From positions 37,340 through 101,339 of the forward strand of contig NZ_JALHBS010000009.1 in assembly GCF_024195285.1 (NCBI RefSeq): 64,000 nt of DNA, given 5' to 3'. Position numbers and translations under genes: made by a program. The first letter of the stretch is position 1; the number at the start of each line of letters is the position of its first letter. The stretch is from Aurantimonas marianensis (GTDB taxonomy: Bacteria > Pseudomonadota > Alphaproteobacteria > Rhizobiales > Rhizobiaceae). Of this stretch, positions 46,215 to 55,237 are shown piece after piece. A model generated the notes under the pieces. It searched no databases and was not told the origin of the DNA. It saw only the letters and a list, made by a program, of their open reading frames with translations.

Positions 46215-49082
46215 ATGACCATGCTCGAGGCCAGCCCTGCCCAGTCGAGCCCGCCGCTATTTGTCGAGACCGGCGAACAGGTGCCGCTGGACGGCATCCT
46301 CGATGTCGCGATGCTGCGATCGGGGCTTGCGGCGATCGCGGAAAGAGACTCCTCCGGTGGTGCTTCGACGGCCGCGCGGGCAGAGGTTCTGGCGCTGCTG
46401 AAGGACGCCGTCCGCCACGGTCGGACGCGTATCGAGGCGATGCTGTTCGAGGATGGCGGCGGCCTCCTGTGCGCCCAGCGGCTCGCCTCGTTGCAGGACG
46501 CGGTGATCCGGGAGATCCATGACTTCGCCCTGCGCCATGTGTTTCCCTCGGCGAATCTGTCCTCCGGCGAGCGGATGGCGATCCTGGCGGTCGGCGGTTA
46601 CGGACGCGGCACGCTGGCTCCAGGGTCCGACATCGATCTGTTGTTTCTGTTACCCTACAAGCAGACCGCGCTCGGCGAGCAGGTCGCCGAATATCTGCTC
46701 TATCTGTTGTGGGATATGGGCTTCAAGGTCGGCCACGCCACCCGCACGGTCGACGAATGCATTCGCCTCGCCCTTTCCGACTTCACCATCCGGACCTCGA
46801 TTCTGGAACGCTGGCTGATCGCCGGCGCCGAGGATCTGCTGATCGAGCTCGGCCGGCGTTTCGAGGCCGAAGTCGTCGAGGGGACCGGCGAGGAATTCAT
46901 CGCCGCAAAGCTTGGCGAGCGCTCCGTCCGTCACGCCAAGACAGGCAACACCCGCTATCTGGTCGAGCCGAACGTCAAGGAGGGCAAGGGTGGCCTGCGC
47001 GATCTCAACACCCTGTTCTGGATCGCCAAATATCACTACCGGGTGAACTCGACCGAAGCGCTCGTCGAGGCCGGGGTATTCTCGCGGCGCGAGGCGCGGC
47101 TGTTCCATAAGGCCGAGGATTTCCTCTGGGCGGTACGCTGTCACATGCATTTCGTCACCGGCAAGGCGGAGGAGCGTCTCTCCTTCGACCTGCAGCCGGA
47201 GATCGCCGCGCGCCTCGGTTACAATGCCCATCCGGGGTTGAAGGATGTCGAGCGCTTCATGAAGCACTACTTCCTGATCGCCAAGGACGTCGGCGATCTG
47301 ACGCGCATATTCTGCGCGGCGCTCGAGGAGCAGCAAGCCAAGACCGCGCCAGGCCTCAGGGGCTTCGTGCGCACCCTTCGCAACCGGGCCAGGAAGATCC
47401 CCGGCACGCTCGCCTTCCATGTCGACAACAACCGCATCAACGTCGCCGGGCCGGACGTCTTCCGCGACGATCCGGTGAATCTGATCCGGATTTTCCGGCT
47501 CGCGGCACTGCACAAGCTGGAATACCATCCCGACGCGCTCAAGCTGATCCGCCGGTCGATCCGTCTCGTCAACTCGGACCTGCGGAACAACAGTGAGGCC
47601 AACAGCCTGTTTCTCGACGTCCTCACCGACCCGACGGATCCCGAACTGCATCTGCGCCGCATGAACGAGGTCGGCGTGCTCGGGCGGTTCATCCCCGACT
47701 TCGGCAAGATCGTAGCGATGATGCAGTTCAACATGTACCACCATTACACGGTGGACGAGCATCTCCTGCGCTCGATCGCGGTGCTGTCTCGGCTGGAGCG
47801 CGGCGATCTCGCCGACGAGGTTCCGATGTCGACTGGCTTTATCGGCGCTCTGAAGGATCGCACGCCGCTCTACGTCGCGCTGCTTCTTCATGATGTCGCC
47901 AAGGGACGGCCGGTGGATCATTCCATCGCCGGCGCGAGGATCGCCCGCCAGTTGTGCCCGCGTCTCGGCCTCGACGAGCGCGAGACTGAGCTCGTCGCCT
48001 GGTTGATCGAGGATCACCTGGTGATGTCGATGACCGCGCAGCAGCGCGATCTCAACGACCGCAAGACGATCCTCGATTTCGCCGAGCGGGTGCGCACGCT
48101 CGACCGGCTGAAGCTGTTGACCGTGCTCACCGTCTGCGACATCCGCGCGGTCGGACCGGGCGTCTGGAACGGCTGGAAGGGCCAGCTCTTGCGCACCCTT
48201 TACATGGAGACCGAACCGACCCTGACCGGCGGTTTCACCCAATCGTCGCGCGGCGAACGGATCAAGCGGGCGCGCGCGGCGCTGGCCGAGCGGCTGGCGG
48301 CATGGCCGGCGCCCGAACGGGAGACCTATCTCGATCTGCACTATCCCAATTATTTCCTGACCGCCCCGATCGAGGACCAGGTCCGCCACGCCGAGTTCAT
48401 CCGGACCGCCAGGGCCGAGCAGCCCCTCTCCACCAGCGTGCGGACCGACAAGTTCCACGAGGTGACCGAGATCATGGTGCTGGCGCCCGATCATCCGCGG
48501 CTGTTGTCGCTGCTGGCGGGCGCCTGTGCCGGGGCGGGAGCCAACATCGCCGACGCGCAGATCTTTACGATGTCCGACGGCCGCGCGCTGGATGTGATGG
48601 TGCTCAACCGGGAGTTCGCGGCCGACGAGGACGAAATCCGCCGCGCGCAGCGGATCTGCGACAACATCGCCAAGCTGTTGCAGGGTCGCGAGATGCCGGC
48701 CAACCTGCTTGCGCACCGCAAGCCCCTGCGCAAGGTGTCTCTGTTCCCGGTCAAGCCGCGGGTCAGCGTCGACAACGACCTCTCGAACCAACTCAGCGTG
48801 ATCGAGGTCGAGGGGCTGGATCGTCCCGGGCTCCTTTCGGACGTCACCGGCGCGATTTCCGATCTCAATCTCGACATTCGCTCGGCCCATATCTCGACCT
48901 ATGGCGAAAAGGTCGTCGATGTCTTCTATGTGACCGATCTGATCGGCACCAAAATCACCAGCGAGACGCGGATCGAGCGCATCGAGGCGCGCCTGACGCG
49001 GGTTCTGGAAAGCGCCGAGGGCGAAATGTCCTCATCCGTCGTCATGTCATCCCCTCGCGCTTTCGGCATACCGCATCGATGA
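46215..49082 (+). CDS. glnD: Bifunctional PII uridylyltransferase/uridylyl-removing enzyme GlnD
   Basis: 955-residue nitrogen sensor. It uridylylates PII proteins when glutamine is low and removes the groups when it is high. The nucleotidyltransferase site is GGYGRGTLAPGSDIDLLFL near residue 122. The HD domain with uridylyl-removing activity is LLLHDVAKGRPVDHS near 556. Two C-terminal ACT domains (about 750-830 with EIMVLAPDHPRLLSLLAGAC, and 860-940 with VEGLDRPGLLSDVTGA) sense glutamine. The murJ ATG overlaps its stop. Confidence 0.97.
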   Translation: MTMLEASPAQSSPPLFVETGEQVPLDGILDVAMLRSGLAAIAERDSSGGASTAARAEVLALLKDAVRHGRTRIEAMLFEDGGGLLCAQRLASLQDAVIREIHDFALRHVFPSANLSSGERMAILAVGGYGRGTLAPGSDIDLLFLLPYKQTALGEQVAEYLLYLLWDMGFKVGHATRTVDECIRLALSDFTIRTSILERWLIAGAEDLLIELGRRFEAEVVEGTGEEFIAAKLGERSVRHAKTGNTRYLVEPNVKEGKGGLRDLNTLFWIAKYHYRVNSTEALVEAGVFSRREARLFHKAEDFLWAVRCHMHFVTGKAEERLSFDLQPEIAARLGYNAHPGLKDVERFMKHYFLIAKDVGDLTRIFCAALEEQQAKTAPGLRGFVRTLRNRARKIPGTLAFHVDNNRINVAGPDVFRDDPVNLIRIFRLAALHKLEYHPDALKLIRRSIRLVNSDLRNNSEANSLFLDVLTDPTDPELHLRRMNEVGVLGRFIPDFGKIVAMMQFNMYHHYTVDEHLLRSIAVLSRLERGDLADEVPMSTGFIGALKDRTPLYVALLLHDVAKGRPVDHSIAGARIARQLCPRLGLDERETELVAWLIEDHLVMSMTAQQRDLNDRKTILDFAERVRTLDRLKLLTVLTVCDIRAVGPGVWNGWKGQLLRTLYMETEPTLTGGFTQSSRGERIKRARAALAERLAAWPAPERETYLDLHYPNYFLTAPIEDQVRHAEFIRTARAEQPLSTSVRTDKFHEVTEIMVLAPDHPRLLSLLAGACAGAGANIADAQIFTMSDGRALDVMVLNREFAADEDEIRRAQRICDNIAKLLQGREMPANLLAHRKPLRKVSLFPVKPRVSVDNDLSNQLSVIEVEGLDRPGLLSDVTGAISDLNLDIRSAHISTYGEKVVDVFYVTDLIGTKITSETRIERIEARLTRVLESAEGEMSSSVVMSSPRAFGIPHR

Positions 49083-50689
49083 GCCTCCTTTCCAAGTTTG
49101 CTACGGTCGGCGGCGCGACGCTCATCTCCCGCATTTTCGGCTTTGGCCGCGAGATGATGATGGCCTCCGCGCTCGGGGTCGGGCCGGTGGCGGATGCGTT
49201 CAATCTCGCCTTCCGCTTCCCCAATCTGTTTCGCCGGCTGTTCGCCGAGGGCGCCTTCAACGCCGCCTTCATCCCGCTGTTCGCGCGTTCGCTGGAGGAA
49301 GAGGGCGAGGACGGCGCGAAACGCTTCGCCAGCGAAGTGTTCTCGACGCTGTTCACGATCCTCGTGGCGCTGACCGTCCTGGCGATGATCTTCATGCCCT
49401 TCCTGGTCAAGACGATCATCGCGCCGGGCCTTGCGGTCTGCGTCGATGATCCGGCGGCCGGCGGCAACGTGATCTCCTGTGCCGCGCGCTACGACATCAC
49501 CGTCACCTTCTCGCGCATCATGTTTCCCTATCTCGCCTGCATGTCGCTGATGGCGATGGTGTCCGGCATCCTCAACGCCTTTCGCCGCTTCTTTGCGGCG
49601 GCGGTGGCGCCGACGCTTCTGAATTTCATCCTGATCGGCGTCCTTGGCTGGGCGCTGTGGGACGGCGCCGACAAGACGACGATCGGCTTCTTGATGAGCT
49701 GGGGAGTCCTGATCGCCGGCTTCGCCCAGCTCGCCATGGTGGTCGTCGCCATGCGCATGGCCGGCTTCAGCGTCGCGCTGCAATGGCCGCGCTGGACCAA
49801 GCGGCTGAAGCGGCTGCTGGTGCTTGCCGGACCCGCCGCGCTGATCGGCGGCATCACCCAGATCAATCTTTTCGTCGGCCAGGCGATTGCCTCGTTCAAG
49901 CCGGGCGCTGTTTCCACCCTGCAATATGCCGACCGGCCCTATCAATTGCCGCTCGGCATGGTCGGCATCGCCATCGGCGTCGTCCTCCTGCCGGAGCTGG
50001 CGCGGGCGCTCAAGGGCGGCCGGCTGCGGGAAGCCCAGCACACCCAGAACCGCAGCCTGGAATTCGCCCTGTTCCTGACGCTCCCGGCCGCCGTTGCCCT
50101 GTTCATCATTCCCGAACCGATCATCCGGGTGCTCTATGAGCGCGGCGCCTTCGAGCCGACGGCCACACCGGCGGTGGCAGCGGTTCTCGGGCTTTATGCC
50201 CTCGGCCTGCCGGCCTTCGTCATGGCCAAGGTGTTTACGCCCGGCTATTTCGCCCGCGAGGACACGCGGACGCCGATGTACGCGACGCTGATCTCGGCCG
50301 GCGCCAACATCGTCCTGTCGCTCGGCCTGTTCTGGCTGATCGCTGAACGCGGCATCGCGCTGGCCACGACCCTTGCCGGCTGGCTGAATGCCGGACTGCT
50401 GTTCGCGGGGCTTTATCGAAGGGGCCTGTGGGAAATCGACCGCGAACTGGTGAAGCGTTCGGCGCTGGTGGTGCTCTCGTCGCTGTTGATGGGCGCCGTC
50501 CTCGTCCTGGAAATGTTCGAACTCGGCGACTGGCTGCGGCCGCAATCGCCCCTCACCACCCAGATCACCGCGATCCTGATTCTGGTGTCGTCGGCGATGG
50601 CGGTCTATTTCGCGCTGGCCCTGGCGACCGGAGCGGCCGACCGCAAGCTGTTTCTGGCGGTGCTGAAGCGCAAGAAGCCGCAGGGGTGA
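49079..50689 (+). CDS. murJ: Lipid II flippase MurJ (MviN)
   Basis: 536-residue inner-membrane protein of about 14 helices that flips lipid II for peptidoglycan synthesis. The N-terminus TLISRIFGFGREMMMA and ADAFNLAFRFPNLFRRLFAE are diagnostic, as are AEGAFNAAFIP and FFAREDTRTPM late in the protein. The start at 49079 overlaps the glnD stop (ATGA). In combination with the murU/amgK genes it adds to the cell-wall theme of the window. Confidence 0.96.
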   Translation: MSLLSKFATVGGATLISRIFGFGREMMMASALGVGPVADAFNLAFRFPNLFRRLFAEGAFNAAFIPLFARSLEEEGEDGAKRFASEVFSTLFTILVALTVLAMIFMPFLVKTIIAPGLAVCVDDPAAGGNVISCAARYDITVTFSRIMFPYLACMSLMAMVSGILNAFRRFFAAAVAPTLLNFILIGVLGWALWDGADKTTIGFLMSWGVLIAGFAQLAMVVVAMRMAGFSVALQWPRWTKRLKRLLVLAGPAALIGGITQINLFVGQAIASFKPGAVSTLQYADRPYQLPLGMVGIAIGVVLLPELARALKGGRLREAQHTQNRSLEFALFLTLPAAVALFIIPEPIIRVLYERGAFEPTATPAVAAVLGLYALGLPAFVMAKVFTPGYFAREDTRTPMYATLISAGANIVLSLGLFWLIAERGIALATTLAGWLNAGLLFAGLYRRGLWEIDRELVKRSALVVLSSLLMGAVLVLEMFELGDWLRPQSPLTTQITAILILVSSAMAVYFALALATGAADRKLFLAVLKRKKPQG

Positions 50690-50797
50690 CCTTCCCGATG
50701 GCGATGCTCGAACCACCCGGCGCTTGATCGCGGCGAGCCTCTCCGCCATAACGCCTCCGATTTCCGACACCGCCGCGATCCCTTGGAGCCGCCGACC

Positions 50798-51865
50798 ATG
50801 AGCGACATCACCCCACGCGTCTTCTCCGGCGTGCAGCCGACCGGCAATCTGCATCTCGGCAATTATCTCGGCGCGATCAGGAAATTCGTTGCCCTGCAGG
50901 AAAGTCACGCCTGCCTCTATTGCGTCGTCGATCTGCACGCGATCACCGCGCAGCTCGTCCAGGACGATTTGCCGGGCCAGATCCGCTCGATCACCGCGGC
51001 CTTCCTCGCCGCCGGGATCGACCCGAAAAAACACATCGTCTTCAACCAGAGCCGTGTTTCCGGCCATGCGGAGCTCGCCTGGATCTTCAACTGCGTCGCT
51101 CGCATCGGCTGGATGAACCGGATGACACAGTTCAAGGAAAAGGCCGGCAAGGACCGCGAGAACGCCTCGCTCGGCCTGTTAGCCTATCCGAGTCTGATGG
51201 CGGCCGACATCCTGCTGTATCGCGCGACCCATGTGCCGGTCGGCGACGACCAGAAGCAGCATCTGGAACTGACCCGCGACATCGCCGCGAAGTTCAACTT
51301 CGACTTTGCCGAACGCATCGAAGCCGCCGGCCTCGCTGTGCCGATCACCGCGGGCGAGGAAAGCACAGAGGGCTATTTCCCGATCACCGAGCCGCTGATC
51401 GAGGGACCGGCGACCCGGATCATGAGCCTCAAGGACGGGGCCAAGAAGATGTCGAAGTCGGACCCGTCCGATCTGTCGCGCATCAATCTGACCGACGACG
51501 CCGACGCCATCGCCAGGAAGATCCGCAAGGCCAAGACCGATCCCGACGCGTTGCCCTCCGAGTTGGATGGCCTGAAGGAGCGGCCCGAGGCGGACAATCT
51601 GGTCGGCATCTTCGCGGCGCTCGCCGAGCGGCCGAAGGCCGATGTTCTGGCCGAATATGGCGGCCGGCAGTTTTCCGAGTTCAAGCCGGCGCTGGCCGAT
51701 CTCGCCGTCGGCATCCTCGCGCCGATCAGCGCCGAGATGCGCCGTTATCTCGCCGATCCGTCGCATATCGACGCTGTGCTGAAGGATGGCGCCGAGCGCG
51801 CCGGCGCCATCGCCGACGCGACGATGAAGGACGTCAAGGACATCGTCGGCTTTCTGCGCGATTGA
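50798..51865 (+). CDS. trpS: Tryptophanyl-tRNA synthetase
   Basis: 355-residue class Ic synthetase charging tRNA-Trp. The HIGH-equivalent is [12 protein letters not shown] near residues 12-23, and the KMSKS loop is KKMSKSD near 221. The start at 50798 has GGAG 9 bases upstream; an in-frame ATG at 50783 would add five residues and lies over that ribosome site. It follows murJ with a 108-base gap. Confidence 0.97.
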   Translation: MSDITPRVFSGVQPTGNLHLGNYLGAIRKFVALQESHACLYCVVDLHAITAQLVQDDLPGQIRSITAAFLAAGIDPKKHIVFNQSRVSGHAELAWIFNCVARIGWMNRMTQFKEKAGKDRENASLGLLAYPSLMAADILLYRATHVPVGDDQKQHLELTRDIAAKFNFDFAERIEAAGLAVPITAGEESTEGYFPITEPLIEGPATRIMSLKDGAKKMSKSDPSDLSRINLTDDADAIARKIRKAKTDPDALPSELDGLKERPEADNLVGIFAALAERPKADVLAEYGGRQFSEFKPALADLAVGILAPISAEMRRYLADPSHIDAVLKDGAERAGAIADATMKDVKDIVGFLRD

Positions 51866-51942
51866 TCCGCGGGCTGACGATCTCTCGCGCTTCCAATCCC
51901 GCCGGCCTATAGTGAAGGGAACGGGAATTGCGGGAGCCGGTC

Positions 51943-52203
51943 ATGGCCGACGAAAAGCTGACGGTGACGCTCGAGGGCAAGGCCGCCAGCAAGCTTGCCG
52001 CGCTCGCGGCGGAATCCGGGCATAGCCCGGCCGTCTATGCGGCTTTGATGATCGAGGATTACTTCGAACGCGAGATGGCCGAGATCGGCGCCTTGAAAGC
52101 GGCCGTGAAGAGCGCCGACGCGGGCAACCTTGTGCCGCATGAGGAGGTGGTCGCCCGAGGTCGGGCCATCATCGAAGCCTCGAAGCGGAAAAAGGCGAGT
52201 TGA
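51943..52203 (+). CDS. Antitoxin of a ParD/ParE-like toxin-antitoxin pair (probable)
   Basis: 86 residues. The N-terminus KLTVTLEGKAASKLAALAAE looks like a ribbon-helix-helix DNA-binding fold, and the C-terminal half is charged and helical (VVARGRAIIEASKRKKAS), as expected for a toxin-wrapping tail. GGGAG 7 bases before ATG 51943 sets the start. It overlaps the toxin start by 4 bases, typical of antitoxin-first pairs. The assignment relies on layout and fold impression. Confidence 0.75.
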   Translation: MADEKLTVTLEGKAASKLAALAAESGHSPAVYAALMIEDYFEREMAEIGALKAAVKSADAGNLVPHEEVVARGRAIIEASKRKKAS

Positions 52204-52493
52204 GGAGGGTTTCCTGGTCGCCGGAGGCCCGGAGCGACTACGACGCTATCATTGAATATTCCGCGAATGTCGATCCGGCTTATGCCGAGCTGATGGAGCA
52301 GCGCTTATTGGCGGCTGTCACGCTCCTTTGCGATCGGCCGATTGGCCGGCGGAGTCGCCTGCCGAACGCGTCTCAGAAGCTGGTTCTGAAAACCCCCTAT
52401 CTCATCGTCTATCGTGCGACCGATACGACACTGACCGTTCTAAGGGTCCTCAATCAAAGCCGCCACTGGCCGCCGAGACCGGACGCGAACTGA
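52200..52493 (+). CDS. RelE/ParE-family toxin
   Basis: 97 residues, basic. The N-terminus VSWSPEARSDYDAIIEYSA is a classic ParE start, and LVLKTPYLIVYRATDTTLTVLRVLN is the conserved C-terminal sheet. ParE toxins act on gyrase and RelE toxins on ribosome-bound mRNA; which applies cannot be decided, though the YLIVYR form favours ParE-like. It begins with TTG at 52200, overlapping the antitoxin stop (TTGA). Confidence 0.88.
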   Translation: MRRVSWSPEARSDYDAIIEYSANVDPAYAELMEQRLLAAVTLLCDRPIGRRSRLPNASQKLVLKTPYLIVYRATDTTLTVLRVLNQSRHWPPRPDAN

Positions 52494-52591
52494 CATTTTC
52501 TCCCGGTGATCCGGCGTCGCTCTGATACGCTCGACACGCCGTCCACCGCCTCCGCCTTGCCGTCCGGTCCCGGCGCTGCCATCTTGCCGCC

Positions 52592-53083
52592 ATGGTATCG
52601 AAACGCATCGGTCGGGACGCCGGCGGCAAACGCAAGTTCCTCGCCATCATCGACGAAACGCCCGAATGCGGGCGCGCGGCCGCCTATGCCGCGTATCGCG
52701 CCAAGGCGAGCGGCGGCGGCGCGGTGCTGCTCTACGTCATCGAGCCGGGCGACTTCCAGCACTGGCTCGGGGTCGAGAAGATCATGCGCGCCGAGGCGAG
52801 CGAGGAGGCAGCGACGCGGCTGGCCAAGGTTGCCGACGAACTGCGCGAGACGGTCGGGATCGAGGCCGAGACGGTGGTGCGGGAGGGCACGATGACCGAG
52901 GAGATCCATGCCCTGATCGAGGCCGATCGCGAGATCGCGATTCTCGTCCTGGCGGCCGGCGAGGCTTCCGAGGGGCCGGGGCCGCTGGTTTCCTCGGTAG
53001 CCGGCAAGGGTGCGGCGTTCCCGATCCCGGTCACGATCGTGCCGGCGACCTTGACCGACGAAGATATCGCCAGCCTCTGTTGA
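52592..53083 (+). CDS. UspA-like universal stress protein
   Basis: 163 residues with a Rossmann-like UspA fold: KFLAIIDETPECGRAAAYAA at the start, AVLLYVIEPGDFQHW as the second strand, and a C-terminal ILVLAAG followed by FPIPVTIVP. The usual ATP-binding GxxGxxxxxxxxGS pattern is not clear (SSVAGKGAAFPIPV is the nearest), so nucleotide binding is uncertain. It is upstream of the NifU-like gene but separated by an apparent iron-control box. Confidence 0.85.
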   Translation: MVSKRIGRDAGGKRKFLAIIDETPECGRAAAYAAYRAKASGGGAVLLYVIEPGDFQHWLGVEKIMRAEASEEAATRLAKVADELRETVGIEAETVVREGTMTEEIHALIEADREIAILVLAAGEASEGPGPLVSSVAGKGAAFPIPVTIVPATLTDEDIASLC

Positions 53084-53147
53084 GGACCGCCACGGCGCCT
53101 TATCTTGAGGTCGCGTCTTGTTGCGGCGAGCGCTGCGCTGCTGTAAG

Positions 53148-53164
53148 TTTAGAACAATTCCAAA
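53148..53164 (+). promoter_or_regulatory. Probable Irr box (iron control element)
   Basis: TTTAGAA (53148-53154), 3-base spacer, TTCCAAA (53158-53164). The Irr/ICE consensus of Hyphomicrobiales is TTTAGAA-N3-TTCTAAA, so this differs at one position. It ends 37 bases before the ATG of the NifU-like gene. Irr is a haem-responsive regulator that represses iron-using genes when iron is scarce. Confidence 0.65.
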
Positions 53165-53201
53165 GATTGCCGCGGCGCCGACGCCGCGAAAGGGGCATGA
53201 C

Positions 53202-53774
53202 ATGTTCATCCAGACCGAAGTGACACCGAATCCGGCGACGCTGAAGTTCCTGCCGGGCCGCGTCGTCATCGAGAACGGCACCGTCGAGTTCCGCTCGAAG
53301 GAGGATGCCGGGCGTTCGCCGCTGGCGACCCGATTGATGGCGATTTCCGGCGTGACCAGCGTCTTCTTCGGCTATGATTTCGTCACCGTCACCAAGGACG
53401 GGCCCGACTGGCAGCACCTGAAGCCGGCGATTCTCGCCGGGCTGATGGAGCACTTCATGTCGAACGAGCCGGTCATGGCGGACATGGCCGCCGGCGAAGC
53501 GATGCCGGACGGGGAAGAGTTCTTCGAGGAAAGCGATTCGAACACCGTCGCGACCATCAAGGAACTGCTGGAAACGCGGGTTCGCCCGGCGGTGGCCCAG
53601 GACGGCGGCGACATCACCTTTCGCGGCTATCGTGACGGCACGGTGTATCTCAACATGCGCGGCGCCTGTGCCGGCTGTCCGTCCTCGACCGCGACGCTGA
53701 AGCACGGCATCCAGAACCTGTTGCGTCATTTCGTGCCCGAGGTCGAAGCGGTGGAGGCGGTCGAGGCCGCCTGA
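53202..53774 (+). CDS. NifU-domain iron-sulfur scaffold/carrier protein
   Basis: 190 residues. The N-terminal Nfu_N domain (MFIQTEVTPNPATLKFLPG) and the C-terminal NifU domain with the cluster-binding CAGCPSS pair (VYLNMRGACAGCPSST) define the Nfu type that carries 4Fe-4S clusters to target enzymes. The catalytic-domain entry VRPAVAQDGGDI is intact. ATG 53202 is preceded by AAAGGGG. It is preceded by an apparent Irr box, which fits iron control of Fe-S biogenesis. Confidence 0.95.
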   Translation: MFIQTEVTPNPATLKFLPGRVVIENGTVEFRSKEDAGRSPLATRLMAISGVTSVFFGYDFVTVTKDGPDWQHLKPAILAGLMEHFMSNEPVMADMAAGEAMPDGEEFFEESDSNTVATIKELLETRVRPAVAQDGGDITFRGYRDGTVYLNMRGACAGCPSSTATLKHGIQNLLRHFVPEVEAVEAVEAA

Positions 53775-53844
53775 TGCCGCGGAATCGACAGTCGCCTCCC
53801 CGTCGCCGGCCCGTTTCCGACGCCGAAAGCGCCCGCGCGCGCCG

Positions 53845-54561
53845 ATGACATCTGTGCTGTTGGCCATCGACACCGCTTTCGAGCGCTGTTCGGCGGGGCT
53901 CCTTGATCTGCGCTCCGGCGTAATCGTCGGGCGGGCCGAACCGGAGATCGGCAAGGGCCACGCGGAACGGCTGATGGGGGTCGTCGACGCGGTTCTCGAA
54001 AGCGCGTCGACTGGCTACGAGGACATTGCCAAGCTCGCGGTCACGGTCGGACCCGGCTCCTTCACCGGACTGAGGGTCGGCGTATCGGCGGCGCGCGGTC
54101 TCGCGCTGGCGCTCGGCGTTCCAGCGATCGGCGTGACCACGCTGGAAGCACTGGCGGCGCCCCATGTCGGTTGCGGCAAGCCGATCCTGTCCGTCCTCGA
54201 TGCCCAGCGCGGCGAGGTCTATGCGGCGCTCTTCAGCGCCGATGGGGCACTGCTCGAAGCGCCGCGGGCATTGCCGCCGCAGGCGCTCCGGGCCTTCGTC
54301 GCCGGTTTTGCGGGGGATCGGACGATCGGGCTCGTCGGCACCGGCGCGGCCATCGCCAAGGCGGTTCTCCACCCGCGGGCCAGCGAAGTCCTGACGGATG
54401 AGGCACGCGTCGATATCGCTGCACTGGCACGGCTTGCGGCAGGGCGCGAGCCGGGCGTGCCGCCGCGCCCGCTCTATCTGCGCGCCGCCGACGCCAAACC
54501 CGCGTCCGCGACGGCGGGTGTCGCCTTTGGGAGCGAAAGCACTCCGCAACTCTTGCTGTGA
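53845..54561 (+). CDS. tsaB: tRNA threonylcarbamoyladenosine protein TsaB
   Basis: 238 residues of the ASKHA fold. TsaB is the platform subunit of the TsaBDE complex that makes t6A37 in ANN-decoding tRNAs. The N-terminus LLAIDTAFERCSAGL and the central VTVGPGSFTGLRVGVSAARGLAL are family signatures. Its partner TsaE is the N-terminal half of the fusion at 10613-12211. It lies before rimI, the usual order. Confidence 0.96.
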   Translation: MTSVLLAIDTAFERCSAGLLDLRSGVIVGRAEPEIGKGHAERLMGVVDAVLESASTGYEDIAKLAVTVGPGSFTGLRVGVSAARGLALALGVPAIGVTTLEALAAPHVGCGKPILSVLDAQRGEVYAALFSADGALLEAPRALPPQALRAFVAGFAGDRTIGLVGTGAAIAKAVLHPRASEVLTDEARVDIAALARLAAGREPGVPPRPLYLRAADAKPASATAGVAFGSESTPQLLL

Positions 54562-54658
54562 TAGGCTGTGTCGAGTGAAGCTTCGGATCGGCCGATCTCA
54601 TCCGGTCGATAGCGACGGTGACAGAGCGGAAATAGCGGTCAGAGAGGAAAGCGGGCCG

Positions 54659-55183
54659 ATGTACTGGTTTTTGCCCTGGACCTGGACGGTCTCGTTTCTC
54701 GACAATTGGCTGAGCGGACAGGAAATCGCCGCCGCGCCGCTCGACGATACCGACATCGACGCGGCCGCCGATCTTCACAGCGAAGCCTTCGATCATCCCT
54801 GGTCCGGCGACGAGCTCGCCTCCCTCGTCAGCCAGAAGGGCGGCATCGGCATCGTCGCGCGGCATGTCGGTCATCCGTCCGCGCCGCCACTGGGCTTCGT
54901 GCTCGCCCGCAACATCGACGGCGAGGCCGAGATCCTGACCATCGCCGTGGCCAAGCACGCGCGCAACCATGGCGTGGGCCGTCTGTTGATGGACCAGCTG
55001 CTGCAGCAGCTTTACGCCGAGGGCGCGGCGTCTCTGTTCCTCGCGGTCGACGAGGAGAACGCTCCGGCATTGAAGCTCTACCGCCGGTTGCGTTTCGAGG
55101 AGGTTGGTCGCCGGCCCGCCTACTATCGCCAGCCGGACGGCCGGACGACCAGCGCGTTGATGCTCAAGCGGACGCTGAGATAG
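54659..55183 (+). CDS. rimI: Ribosomal protein S18-alanine N-acetyltransferase RimI
   Basis: 174-residue GNAT enzyme acetylating the N-terminus of S18 and perhaps other proteins. The acetyl-CoA-binding loop VAKHARNHGVGRLLMDQLL is near residue 98, followed by LFLAVDEENAPALKLYRRL. The start at 54659, after GAGAGGAA, gives an N-terminus MYWFLPWTWTVSFLDNWLS, with about 30 residues more than E. coli RimI. tsaB-rimI adjacency supports the call. Confidence 0.92.
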   Translation: MYWFLPWTWTVSFLDNWLSGQEIAAAPLDDTDIDAAADLHSEAFDHPWSGDELASLVSQKGGIGIVARHVGHPSAPPLGFVLARNIDGEAEILTIAVAKHARNHGVGRLLMDQLLQQLYAEGAASLFLAVDEENAPALKLYRRLRFEEVGRRPAYYRQPDGRTTSALMLKRTLR

Positions 55184-55237
55184 CGACGGCGGCGCCATGG
55201 CGTACAGGATGATGACCGCGCCGTCGGGCGGCGAGCG

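Noticed and set aside
46650..48890. 746-codon antisense frame over glnD
   Set aside because: Shadow of a well-supported gene; no recognisable domain.
48926..51067. 713-codon antisense frame over murJ and trpS
   Set aside because: Spans the ends of three real genes on the other strand and is low-complexity.
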